DNA from: Acidobacteriota bacterium | GTDB taxonomy: Bacteria > Acidobacteriota > Vicinamibacteria > Vicinamibacterales > CAVVIG01 | Direction: 5' to 3' | DNA: 64,000 nucleotides | Assembly (NCBI GenBank): GCA_016195265.1 | Contig: JACPZW010000027.1 | Span: forward strand, 1 to 64,000 | Part shown: in pieces, positions 1 through 8,490 of the stretch | How the letters are laid out: each line of letters opens with the position of its first letter | Position numbering within the stretch: the stretch's first letter is position 1 | Notes under the pieces: model-generated | What the model saw: the letters and a program-made list of their open reading frames with translations, nothing else | Database searches by the model: none | Told to the model about the DNA's origin: nothing | Translations under genes and position numbers: made by a program

Positions 1-58
1 GGTCTATTACGTAGGCGCAGGGTACAACCCCTGCCTGCTCCCGGGGCTCCGCTTTTTT

Positions 59-141
59 CTAACGAGGCCCTGCCTCAGACTGTGCCCCTCTCTCCGAACA
101 GCGCGCGACATGCTCGACGGTCTGAGGCAGGGCCTCGTTAG
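59..141. repeat. Perfect 22-bp inverted repeat (hairpin or MITE-like)
   Basis: Bases 59-80 and 120-141 are exact reverse complements separated by 39 bases. The right arm carries the in-frame TGA (123-125) that ends the upstream extension of the next gene. A T-run (53-58) precedes the left arm. It may be a small inserted element that cut off the start of the GHKL-like gene. Bases 1-58 hold a 6-bp hairpin (GCAGGG/CCCTGC) but no gene I recognise. Confidence 0.7.
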
Positions 142-176
142 TCAGTGATTTCGGAATTGGCATCGCGCGCGACTTG

Positions 177-2117
177 ATGCCATCGACGATTCTTGATCTC
201 AACAGTGATTCCAAACTTCAGGCCTTTGAAGCCATCGGGCAGTTCGGACACGGCGGGAGCAGCTCTCTAGCTTTCTGCGAGTCCGTGCTCATCGTGTCAC
301 AACCTCGACTCCCTCCAGCAGGTAGTGATGAATTCTGCTGGACTCTTGTGGTGCCCGAGCGCGCGAAAGGAGATTCCAAGCAAGAGCTTGTTCGGCATTG
401 GTTCTGTGAACCTGATGGCTTGCCGTTTCGCGAGAGCCTGACTGACTTCCCAAGTCTGGCGAGCTTTCTGCCGGGAACGGCGATCTGGCACTTTGGGTAC
501 TCGCGCGGCGGCTGGATCAAACCGATCGCAGGACCCGAGCAGACGAACCCTTGGGGTCGGCTAGGTCGTCTCTTCTTCTCGTATCCACTTCCATTCTCCG
601 TACGCGGAAGACTCGCCCGGACTGACTCATCGTCCGGCCAGCGCTTGCTCAAGGGTGCCTTTTTCAGATTAATCGAGAGCGAATCTGTTGAATACAGTTC
701 CGGCGAGCGATCACAGTCCATCTTTCTTGGGAACACGAAGTTCGGAGAGTTCCATGTTTTTGTTTTCGTGCTCAAAGAGGGTTCAAACGTACGAGATTAC
801 GTCGATCCAAACCATCCGATAATCGGAACGCTAAATGGGCAGAACCACGGCGAGATGACACGGACGCTGATCAGCAAGGTTGGGCTTCCCGAGTTGTCGA
901 CGAGCATGATCATCGAAGTGAGGCTCGACGCGCTTGACGTGGAGGCGCAGAGTAACATCATCAACAATTCGCGCGAGGCCTTCAAGCGAACTGAGTTCAC
1001 ACGTGAGCTCGAAAGCAGGCTGCAGGCCCTGCTTGAGGACGACGACGTCCTGAAGGACCTCGAACTCGCGAGGCAAGAGAAAAAGGCGCAGGAGGCAAGT
1101 ACCGACATGAGCAAACGCCTCTCCGCGTTTCTGTCGGCGATACTGTCTGACGCCCAAGGTCGGCCAGGCACGTCAGCCGGCGGTCAGGCGCCAGGCCCAC
1201 GGCGGAAAGAACCGAGGCCCGGGCCTCGGCCTGTGCCTCTTCCCGAGGTAATGCCCGCAGATCCGCCAGCGCTGATCGAATTCCTGTACTCAACACCCCT
1301 GTCCGTCCCCGAGGGATCGACCAAACTAGCCAAGTTCCGAAGTGACGCCAGGGCGCCGAAGTACTCGTTCTACGGCGACAACTCCCGTCTATTCGCTGAA
1401 CTTCGTACGGTCGGCGCCTTACACAATCGAGTGTCGGTAACTGGAAAGTCGGATATCAACCAGAAGGGCTACGGATCGGTTTCGGTCACATGCGTCGCAG
1501 ACGACAATGATCCAGTGAAGGAATCGATTGACGTGGGTGAACTGCATTTGACGCTCCAGTCTGCGTCCGGTCGAACGCTTCACGCTGCGCTGCCCGTTCG
1601 TGTCGAGCCAAAGCCACCGGAAAGTACTCGACATCGACAGCCAGACGTGCGCGTCGAGCTACACTTCTCGACGAGCAATCCGGCTGAGACAGACGAACTG
1701 AGACATCTGTTTGCCGAAGATCACGTCTCGAAGATGGGACCGGATCTTGAAAAAAAGGCGGAAGCCCTCAGATTGCCAAGTGATTCAGCAACGTACACAG
1801 GTGATGGCAGCAACCGCCATGGAGAATCAGTGTTGCGCGTCGAGATCAACGCCGGTAACGCGCGGTTGCGTGAACTGATGGCCACATGTGCGACCGCTGA
1901 GGAGAAGTCGACAGCGAAGGAACGTTACTGTAGAGATGTTGTTCTTGACTGCTACCAGCACGAATTCGAACTGGCCAGTATTCCCGAAGAGGTCACGGAG
2001 GCAGTCGTGACACATGGCGATGAAGAGATTCGGGCAGCGGAGACCTACTTGAATCACGACAAAGCCGTGAGATTCTCGCTTACAGAGCGGGAGCGCGACA
2101 GAAGGAACAGAGGCTAG
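177..2117 (+). CDS. 5'-truncated GHKL (Hsp90-like) ATPase-family protein
   Basis: The protein has about 646 residues and was not identified by family name. Starts are possible at TTG 174 or ATG 177, but the frame stays open back to 126. That upstream stretch reads V-S-D-F-G-I-G-I, the DxGxG box of GHKL ATP-binding folds, and it runs without a break into an FGHGGSSS stretch that resembles the lid glycines of such proteins. An in-frame TGA at 123-125 cuts off the N-terminal helix and N-box. Residues ~265-310 form a charged helix, ~330-360 a Pro/Arg linker, and the C-terminus ends with NHDKAVRF. It lies 2 bp before a DNA methyltransferase gene, which suggests a defence or modification unit. Codon use is less GC-biased than in neighbours, consistent with transfer. 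The ATPase assignment is an inference; as it stands the gene may be inactive. Confidence 0.6.
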   Translation: MPSTILDLNSDSKLQAFEAIGQFGHGGSSSLAFCESVLIVSQPRLPPAGSDEFCWTLVVPERAKGDSKQELVRHWFCEPDGLPFRESLTDFPSLASFLPGTAIWHFGYSRGGWIKPIAGPEQTNPWGRLGRLFFSYPLPFSVRGRLARTDSSSGQRLLKGAFFRLIESESVEYSSGERSQSIFLGNTKFGEFHVFVFVLKEGSNVRDYVDPNHPIIGTLNGQNHGEMTRTLISKVGLPELSTSMIIEVRLDALDVEAQSNIINNSREAFKRTEFTRELESRLQALLEDDDVLKDLELARQEKKAQEASTDMSKRLSAFLSAILSDAQGRPGTSAGGQAPGPRRKEPRPGPRPVPLPEVMPADPPALIEFLYSTPLSVPEGSTKLAKFRSDARAPKYSFYGDNSRLFAELRTVGALHNRVSVTGKSDINQKGYGSVSVTCVADDNDPVKESIDVGELHLTLQSASGRTLHAALPVRVEPKPPESTRHRQPDVRVELHFSTSNPAETDELRHLFAEDHVSKMGPDLEKKAEALRLPSDSATYTGDGSNRHGESVLRVEINAGNARLRELMATCATAEEKSTAKERYCRDVVLDCYQHEFELASIPEEVTEAVVTHGDEEIRAAETYLNHDKAVRFSLTERERDRRNRG

Positions 2118-2119
2118 GC

Positions 2120-3223
2120 GTGCAACAGCATCGGATGCATGCATTGTGTCCGTACTTCGCGATGTTTCCGCCTGAATTCGCGCGCGAGGCCATCCTTAGA
2201 CATACGAAGCCCGGAGATCTCGTGCTCGATCCCTTTTCGGGACGAGGTACGACCCTGTTGGAGGCGGTATTGCTGGGCCGCAGGGCGATTGCGTCGGACA
2301 TCAATCCTGTCGCTTTCTGCATTTCGTCTGCCAAGGCTCATCCTCCTAGCCTCGGCCGGATTCTCGCGCGCATCGACACGTTGGAAATGGCTCACCTCAG
2401 AGCCAAGCGTGAAGGGCGCAGGGTTCCGGGGTTGCCCAAGTTCTTCCATTGGGCATTCCATCCAGACACACTCGATCAGATCATATTCATGCGCAAGCGG
2501 CTACGCTGGAAATGCCGAGGTATCGACCGGTTCGTTGCCGCTCTGATGCTCGGCCATCTTCATGGGGAAGCTGATCATTCACCGAACTTCTTTAGCAATC
2601 AGATGCCTCACACGATTAGCACCAAGCCCGTATATTCAGTTCGGTACTGGCGGGAACGGCGGTTACGTCCGCCGCGGCGAGACGTGTTTGCGATTCTGCG
2701 AGACCGGGCGGCGTTTCGTCTGGCGCAGGGAAGGCCATTAGGTGACGCCCGAGTTGTATGTTCGGACGCACGAGATCTTTCGCGTCGGCTTCGGAATGAG
2801 TCCCGGCGAGTTTCCGCAGTAATCACTTCGCCGCCGTATCTCGACGTGACATCGTTCGAAGAGGATCAGTGGCTTCGGCTTTGGTTCCTCGGGGGGCCGC
2901 CTCAGCCGACTGCTGGAACCTGCTCGCGGGACGACCGTCACCGCAGTGAGCTGAATTACTGGCGATTCTTGGTCGACTCTTGGGAAGGAGTTGCGCCGCT
3001 TCTAAGAAAACATTCGATCATAGTGTGTCGAGTTGGATCGAGACGACATTCTCACGAGGAACTAGCTCAGCGGGTTCGACAATCGCTCAAGGAAGTATGG
3101 CCGCACGTTTCTCCTATGGGTGGGGCCGTTGTTAGCCAGCTACGCGGTAGTCGTGCGACGCTGATGCACGCAGAGTCGACAGGTTGTCAGTTCGAATTAG
3201 ACTTGGCCTACCGAGTTTCGTGA
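2120..3223 (+). CDS. Site-specific DNA methyltransferase
   Basis: This is a SAM-dependent DNA methyltransferase of 367 residues. The SAM-binding motif I is DPFSGRGTT (residues 37-45) and the catalytic motif IV is TSPPY (236-240), with about 190 residues between them that could hold target recognition. A TSPPY catalytic motif is usual in N4-cytosine enzymes, so that specificity is likelier than N6-adenine. The GTG start at 2120 follows the upstream stop by 2 bp; an ATG at 2135 is an alternative. No restriction endonuclease is visible next to it. It pairs with the GHKL-like gene upstream and shares its moderate-GC codon use. The target sequence cannot be read from the protein. Confidence 0.85.
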   Translation: MQQHRMHALCPYFAMFPPEFAREAILRHTKPGDLVLDPFSGRGTTLLEAVLLGRRAIASDINPVAFCISSAKAHPPSLGRILARIDTLEMAHLRAKREGRRVPGLPKFFHWAFHPDTLDQIIFMRKRLRWKCRGIDRFVAALMLGHLHGEADHSPNFFSNQMPHTISTKPVYSVRYWRERRLRPPRRDVFAILRDRAAFRLAQGRPLGDARVVCSDARDLSRRLRNESRRVSAVITSPPYLDVTSFEEDQWLRLWFLGGPPQPTAGTCSRDDRHRSELNYWRFLVDSWEGVAPLLRKHSIIVCRVGSRRHSHEELAQRVRQSLKEVWPHVSPMGGAVVSQLRGSRATLMHAESTGCQFELDLAYRVS

Positions 3224-3371
3224 GCGCGCCTGCGGATTTGTGGACTCGCAGCAAAATGAAAAGAGCCCCCCTTGCGGAGGGCCCTGAGGGAAAACCTACA
3301 CCGGACTGTGGTCCGGGTCAGTCCTCAACGGTAATTCTACAACGCTTGTTGACAACAAGTATCATCGCCCT

Positions 3372-5348
3372 ATGAAGAACAACGCGCTTCGTCACCTGGT
3401 CGTCGCAACGCTTATCGCGTTTTCAGGAGCCGCTGGCGTCGTCAGCGCGCAGCAAGGCCTCACGGCTGCGGAGAAAGCTCGCCGCTGGGATGTCGAGAAC
3501 GAGCTGCAATCGCTCGCCGTCGTCGAGCGCAAGGTGATGATGCCGATGCCGGACGGCGTGCGGCTCGCGACGGATATCTATCGTCCGAAGACCGCGACCG
3601 GCAAGGTCCCCACGATCTGGGTGCGCACACCCTACAACTTCAACTTCTGGGACATCCAGAACGGCGTGCCCGCGGACATGAGCGCCCAGCTGACCGCCAT
3701 CAAGCGCGGCTACGCGTACGTCGTCCAGAACGAGCGCGGGCACTTCTTCTCCGAAGGCAACTACGACATCCTCGGGTCGAAGACCGACGGCTACAACACC
3801 GTCGACTGGCTGACGAAGCAGTCGTGGTCGAACGGCAAGATCGGGACGACGGGTTGTTCGTCGACCGCCGAGTACCAGATGGGCGTCGCGGCGATGGGTC
3901 ATCCCGGCTTCACGGCGATGAACGTGCAGGGCTTCGGCGCCGGCGTCGGCCGCGTGGGCCCGTACTACGAGCAGGGGAACTGGTACCGCGGCGGCGCCGT
4001 GCAGATGCTCTTCATCGCGTGGCTGTACGGCGAGCAGAACCAGGTGCGACCGATGTTCCCGCCGAACACGTCGCGCGAGGATCTCATCCGCGCGTCGAAG
4101 TCGTTCGACCTCGCGCAGCATCTTCCGCCGGTCGACTGGTCGAAGGCGCTGTGGGATCTGCCGGTGCAGGACATCATCAAGAACGTCGACGGCCCGCGCG
4201 GGATTTTCGAAACGGCGATGCCGGTCGAGACCGGCGGCAAGATGATCCAGCGGGCGCCGAACGATCCGGCGTGGTACCAGGGCGGCCTGTACCACGACGA
4301 CATGAAGCTGAACGTGCCCGGCCTCTGGTTCATGTCGTGGTACGACGTCTCGGTCGGCCCCAACCTCGCGCTCTACAACCACGTGCGGAAGACGGCCACG
4401 CCAGACGTCGCGAATCAGCAGTGGGCGGTCATCGCGCCCGTCGCGCATTGCTCGTACACGCGCGCGACCGCGGACACCATCGTCGGCGAGCGCAGCATGG
4501 GCGACGCGCGGCTCGACTACAACGAAATCGTCTACGGCTTCTTCGACAAGCTCCTCAAGGGCGAGACGAACACGCGGGTCGACCGCATGCCGAAGGTCAC
4601 CTACTACACGATGGGCATGAACAAGTGGCAGACCTCGGACACCTGGCCGCCGGCCGGCGCGCAGCCGATGACGTTCTTCCTGGCCTCAGGCGGCAGAGCG
4701 AATTCGATCGCCGGTGACGGCGCGCTCGCGACGACCGCACCCGACGCCGACAAGCCCGACGCGTTCACGTACGATCCGATGAACCCCGTGCTCTCGTACG
4801 GCGGCAACGTCTGCTGCACGGGAACGGCGGTGCAGGCCGGCGCCTTCGATCAGCGCCGCATGGAAGCCCGGGAGGACATCCTGATCTATACGTCGGAACC
4901 TTTCAGGGAAGGGACCGAGGTCAGCGGCCCAATCACGCCGACGCTCTACGTCTCGTCCGACGCGAAGGACACGGACTTCACGGTCAAGGTCCTGGACGTC
5001 TACCCCGACGGCCGCGCGTACAACCTGGATGAATCGATTCAGCGGATGCGGTATCGCGACGGCTACGACAAGCCGGTCGCGTGGATGGACAACGGCAAGG
5101 TGTACAAGGTCACGCTGCAGCCGCTCACGACCAGCAACTACTTCGCCGCCGGCCATCGCCTGCGCATCGAGGTGTCGAGCAGCAACTTCCCGCGCTTCGA
5201 TCGGAATCTGAACACGGGCGGCCGCAACTACGATGAGTCGAAGGGCGTCGTTGCGCACAACGCCGTACATCATTCGAGGCTGTATCCGTCGCAGGTGACG
5301 GTGACGGTCGTGAAGCGGCCCGCGCCGACGACGGCTGGGGCGAGGTAG
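3372..5348 (+). CDS. Secreted CocE/NonD family hydrolase (peptidase S15-like)
   Basis: This 658-residue alpha/beta hydrolase is exported by an N-terminal signal peptide (about 1-26, ending VSAQ). The family includes cocaine esterase, glutaryl-7-ACA acylase and X-Pro dipeptidyl-peptidases. The nucleophile is likely Ser163 in TTGCSSTAE (G-x-S elbow), followed by an insertion or cap region. The last ~230 residues form the jelly-roll domain typical of X-Pro peptidase C-termini ([19 protein letters not shown]). Length matches the family. It is transcribed alone and converges on the next gene across a palindrome-containing gap. Substrate is unknown; it could be a peptide or an ester. Bases 3224-3371 contain a GC-rich hairpin (~3266-3290) and a TTGACA at 3349. 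Confidence 0.9.
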   Translation: MKNNALRHLVVATLIAFSGAAGVVSAQQGLTAAEKARRWDVENELQSLAVVERKVMMPMPDGVRLATDIYRPKTATGKVPTIWVRTPYNFNFWDIQNGVPADMSAQLTAIKRGYAYVVQNERGHFFSEGNYDILGSKTDGYNTVDWLTKQSWSNGKIGTTGCSSTAEYQMGVAAMGHPGFTAMNVQGFGAGVGRVGPYYEQGNWYRGGAVQMLFIAWLYGEQNQVRPMFPPNTSREDLIRASKSFDLAQHLPPVDWSKALWDLPVQDIIKNVDGPRGIFETAMPVETGGKMIQRAPNDPAWYQGGLYHDDMKLNVPGLWFMSWYDVSVGPNLALYNHVRKTATPDVANQQWAVIAPVAHCSYTRATADTIVGERSMGDARLDYNEIVYGFFDKLLKGETNTRVDRMPKVTYYTMGMNKWQTSDTWPPAGAQPMTFFLASGGRANSIAGDGALATTAPDADKPDAFTYDPMNPVLSYGGNVCCTGTAVQAGAFDQRRMEAREDILIYTSEPFREGTEVSGPITPTLYVSSDAKDTDFTVKVLDVYPDGRAYNLDESIQRMRYRDGYDKPVAWMDNGKVYKVTLQPLTTSNYFAAGHRLRIEVSSSNFPRFDRNLNTGGRNYDESKGVVAHNAVHHSRLYPSQVTVTVVKRPAPTTAGAR

Positions 5349-5360
5349 GGGACCGGACGC

Positions 5361-5409
5361 AGGGGTACGACCTTGGTCGGCCCAGATCAGGGCGGAGCAA
5401 GCTCCGCCC
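5361..5409. repeat. Tandem short palindromes between convergent genes
   Basis: GACC-TT-GGTC (about 5369-5378) is followed by GGGCGGAGC-AA-GCTCCGCCC (5390-5409). Both belong to the short-palindrome families found elsewhere here; the first matches the copy in the tolC-like gene at 45777. There is no T-tract, so a simple intrinsic terminator is not shown. Confidence 0.75.
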
Positions 5410-5451
5410 CCACTCGTGTCGCAGCGCCTCGGTGGCGCGCTGCCGACGCGG

Positions 5452-5835
5452 CTAGCGGCTGATCATCTTCAGGCTGTCAGCCGTGATCATCATCTTGCCG
5501 TTCGTGTCCATGACGTCGCCGGTGATTTCAACCGTATGGCTGATGTGCGGGATGATCTTCGCGTTCTTGTCGGCCGCGAGGCCGCCGGCGATCTCGTAGA
5601 CCTTGCCGTCGGCGGTCAGGACCGCCATCGGCCGTCCCATCTTGGCGCACGCGATCGCGCAGTCCTTGGTGTCGGCCGGCATCTTGTGGTCGACGCCCTT
5701 GTTGTTTTCCTTGTCCTTCATGTAGCACGACTGATCGACGATCTGGCCCTTCACGGTCTCGGTCTTGGCGAAGGCGGGCGCACCGAGCGCGACGATGAAC
5801 GCGGCGACGGTCAGAGCGGCGGGTATCTTGCGCAT
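5452..5835 (-). CDS. Small secreted protein of unknown function
   Basis: The product has 127 residues with a clear signal peptide (about 1-23, ending APAFA). The ATG at 5835 is preceded by a good ribosome site (AAAGGAGT), which rules out the longer upstream frame. The mature part is a small beta-rich domain with three cysteines, in QSCYMKD and DCAIACAKMG, and ends in repeated beta strands that could be an OB-like fold. The cysteine cluster could bind metal or haem, but nothing proves it. It is transcribed divergently from the S9 peptidase. I do not recognise the family. Confidence 0.75.
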   Translation of the reverse strand: MRKIPAALTVAAFIVALGAPAFAKTETVKGQIVDQSCYMKDKENNKGVDHKMPADTKDCAIACAKMGRPMAVLTADGKVYEIAGGLAADKNAKIIPHISHTVEITGDVMDTNGKMMITADSLKMISR

Positions 5836-5924
5836 GACGCACTCCTTTTGAAAAACCTCTCGAAACCTACCATACTTTGAGGCCTGAAGGCACGGGGCTC
5901 GGGTCTGGGATTGGGGGCTGATCG

Positions 5925-7961
5925 ATGAAGAACACATTGATTTTCGCCGGAGCCGTGCTCGGCGGCGTCGCGACGCTCGCGGCGCAGACGGCACCCCTGG
6001 CGCTGCCGAAAAGCGCGCCGTCGGTCGATCAGATTCTCTCGCTCAAGCGCGCCGGGTCGCCCGAGCTGTCACCCGACGGACGCTACGTCGCCTACACGGT
6101 GCGCGCGACGAACTGGGACGAGAACGCGTACGAGACGGAAATCTGGCTCGCCGACACCGCAACGGGCGCGACCCGGCAGCTGACCAACGGCAAGAAGTCG
6201 AGTCAGTCGCCGGCCTGGTCGCCCGACGGCGCGCGGATCGCGTTCATTTCCGATCGCACCGACAAGCGCCAGCTCTATGTGATCAATCCCGCGGGCGGCG
6301 AAGCCGACGCGCTGACGACGCTCGAAGACGGCGTCGGCAGCTTCGCGTGGTCGCCGGACGGCACGCGCATCGCGTACACCGCCACCGAGCCCAGGTCTGC
6401 CGCCGTCAAGGATCGCGACAAGAAGTACGGCGAGTTCCAGATCGTCGAGCAGGACTACCGCATGACGCACCTGTTCGTGCTCGACGTCGCAACGCGCGCG
6501 ACGCGGGCGCTGACGAGCGGCGCGTTCACGGTCGGCGCCTTCTCGTGGTCGCCGGACGGGACGCGCATCGCCTTCGATCACCAGGTGAACGCCAGCCCGG
6601 CAAGCTCGGGCTCGTCGGATATTTCGATTGTCACGGTCGCCGACGGCGCCGTGCGTCCGCTCGTCACGCAGGACGGTCCCGACGCGCATCCGGTCTGGTC
6701 GCCGGACGGGGCGCGCATCGCGTTCGAAACGTCCATGGCGAGCCCGCACTTCTACTACGTGAATCGAAGAATCGCCGCCGTGCCCGCCGGCGGCGGCGCG
6801 CCGTCCGTCCTCACGGCCGCGTTCGACGAGGATCCGTCGATCGTCGCGTGGAAGCCGAACGGCCTGTTCTTCTCCGCGTCGCAGCGCACGTATGCGTCAC
6901 TGTTCCGACTGGAGGTGACGTCAGGCGCGATCGCGCGCCTCGCGCCGAGCGACACGTCGGTCAACACGAGCTTCAGTCTGTCGAGCGACGGATCGAAAGT
7001 CGCGTTCCTGAGCGCGGACGCGACGTCCATCGCCGACGTCGACGTGGCCGCCCTGTCGACAACGTCCGCCGGCTCGCTGGCGTCGCCGAAGAAACTCAGC
7101 GACGCGAACAGCCAGACGCGCAGCTGGTCCATGGGCACGCTCGAGGTCGTCTCGTGGACGAGCCAGGACGGCGCGACCATCGAAGGCGTTCTGCACAAGC
7201 CGGCGAACTTCGACGCGTCGCGCAAGTACCCGCTGCTCGTCGTGATTCACGGCGGGCCGACGGGCATCTCCCGTGCCGTGCCGTTCGCGAACACGACGTA
7301 CCCGGTCGACGTCTGGGTGCCGCGCGGCGTGCTCGTCCTCGAGCCGAACTATCGCGGCAGCGCGGGCTACGGCGAGAAGTTCCGCGCGCTCAACGTGCGC
7401 AATCTCGGCATCGGCGACGCGTGGGACGTGCTGTCCGGCGTGGACGCGCTGATCTCCAGAGGCATCGTCGATCCGGATCGCGTCGGCGCGATGGGCTGGA
7501 GCCAGGGCGGCTATATCTCGGCGTTTCTGACGACGCACGACTCCGCGCGCTTCAAGGCGATCTCGGTCGGCGCCGGCATCTCGGACTGGATGACGTACTA
7601 CGTGAACACGGACATCCATCCGTTCACGCGCCAGTACCTGAAGGCGACGCCGTGGGAGGATCCCGGGATCTACGCGAAGACGTCGCCGATCACGTACATC
7701 AAGCAGGCGAAGACCCCGACGCTCATCCAGCACGGCGCCACGGATCAGCGCGTGCCGCTGCCCAACGCGTACGAGTTGTATCAGGGGTTGCTGGACAACA
7801 AGGTGCCCGCGAAGCTGATCGTCTACCAGGGATTCGGAGGCATCGGGCACGGTCCTTCGAAGCCCAAGAGCCAGCGCGCGACGATGGACCACAACCTCGA
7901 GTGGTTCGATCAGTACTTGCTCCAGCCGTCATCGAAGCCGACGACGGCTGGAAACAGGTAA
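5925..7961 (+). CDS. Secreted S9 family prolyl oligopeptidase
   Basis: This 678-residue serine peptidase of the acylaminoacyl-peptidase/dipeptidyl-peptidase group starts with a signal peptide (1-20). Residues ~40-400 form a TolB/WD40-like beta-propeller with repeated SWSPDGTRIAF blades that restrict substrate entry. The C-terminal alpha/beta hydrolase domain carries Ser526 in GWSQGGY, Asp607 in HGATDQRVP and His642 in GGIGHGP, a complete triad. It would cleave short peptides outside the cytoplasm. Start and length fit the family. It is a monocistronic gene facing the 7975 gene convergently. Confidence 0.93.
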   Translation: MKNTLIFAGAVLGGVATLAAQTAPLALPKSAPSVDQILSLKRAGSPELSPDGRYVAYTVRATNWDENAYETEIWLADTATGATRQLTNGKKSSQSPAWSPDGARIAFISDRTDKRQLYVINPAGGEADALTTLEDGVGSFAWSPDGTRIAYTATEPRSAAVKDRDKKYGEFQIVEQDYRMTHLFVLDVATRATRALTSGAFTVGAFSWSPDGTRIAFDHQVNASPASSGSSDISIVTVADGAVRPLVTQDGPDAHPVWSPDGARIAFETSMASPHFYYVNRRIAAVPAGGGAPSVLTAAFDEDPSIVAWKPNGLFFSASQRTYASLFRLEVTSGAIARLAPSDTSVNTSFSLSSDGSKVAFLSADATSIADVDVAALSTTSAGSLASPKKLSDANSQTRSWSMGTLEVVSWTSQDGATIEGVLHKPANFDASRKYPLLVVIHGGPTGISRAVPFANTTYPVDVWVPRGVLVLEPNYRGSAGYGEKFRALNVRNLGIGDAWDVLSGVDALISRGIVDPDRVGAMGWSQGGYISAFLTTHDSARFKAISVGAGISDWMTYYVNTDIHPFTRQYLKATPWEDPGIYAKTSPITYIKQAKTPTLIQHGATDQRVPLPNAYELYQGLLDNKVPAKLIVYQGFGGIGHGPSKPKSQRATMDHNLEWFDQYLLQPSSKPTTAGNR

Positions 7962-7974
7962 CGAGACGCGGCGT

Positions 7975-8481
7975 CTAGAAACCCGGCCAGACGTCGACGT
8001 CAGGATCGAGGCAATTCGTCGCCGGGTTCTGGTTCGGACCGACGCAGATCTTGTACTTGAACCGCCTGTCGCCGAAGTGGCTGAGATGGAGCTTGGCGAT
8101 CTTGCCGACGACCGAGGCGGGGATACCTCGCAACACCTGGGGTGAGTTGGCGGGATCCGGATCGACGACCGAACCTCGCGGCTCGATCGACCCGTAGTTA
8201 CCGCCGCCGAAGTCTTCCCTGTATTCGAGGAACGAGACGTACTGCGGCGCGTCGCAAGTGTTGTCGATGTTCCACTGCACCTTGTTCTTCCACGCGCCAC
8301 CCAGATCATCCACGGGGCCTCGGACGCTGCAAACGTCGCCTTGCATCGTCAACTGCACCGAGACCTGGTCTTTTCCGCCGCCGCCAAAGATCCCAAGGGT
8401 CCGACGCAAGGTAACGAACCCCCCCACCACCACGACGACGACGGCGCCGACTGTGACAAGAATGACGGCAGAACGCTTCAT
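7975..8481 (-). CDS. Membrane-anchored protein of unknown function
   Basis: The product has 168 residues with one N-terminal membrane segment (about 5-27, very Val-rich) and an extracytoplasmic part of mixed beta character with four cysteines that could form two disulfides. The start has a strong ribosome site (GAGGAGGT) that overlaps the stop of the kinase gene upstream, so the two are probably co-transcribed. No family is recognised. Its place after a Ser/Thr kinase gene suggests an accessory or unrelated envelope protein. Confidence 0.7.
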   Translation of the reverse strand: MKRSAVILVTVGAVVVVVVGGFVTLRRTLGIFGGGGKDQVSVQLTMQGDVCSVRGPVDDLGGAWKNKVQWNIDNTCDAPQYVSFLEYREDFGGGNYGSIEPRGSVVDPDPANSPQVLRGIPASVVGKIAKLHLSHFGDRRFKYKICVGPNQNPATNCLDPDVDVWPGF

Positions 8482-8490
8482 CTGACCTCC

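Noticed and set aside
1-58. End of a tRNA, tmRNA or other structured RNA before base 59
   Set aside because: A short GCAGGG/CCCTGC hairpin and a T-run are present, but no conserved T-arm or other RNA signature could be found.
3349-3376. TTGACA (3349) and TATGAA (3371) as promoter of the CocE-type hydrolase
   Set aside because: The -10 would overlap the ATG at 3372 and place the transcript start within the coding sequence.
3423-4448. Long open frame on the minus strand across the CocE-like gene
   Set aside because: It is the antisense shadow of a clear high-GC gene; its protein is Arg/Val/His-rich with no domain. The same applies to other long antisense frames, for example at 8662, 27833, 30251 and 49619.
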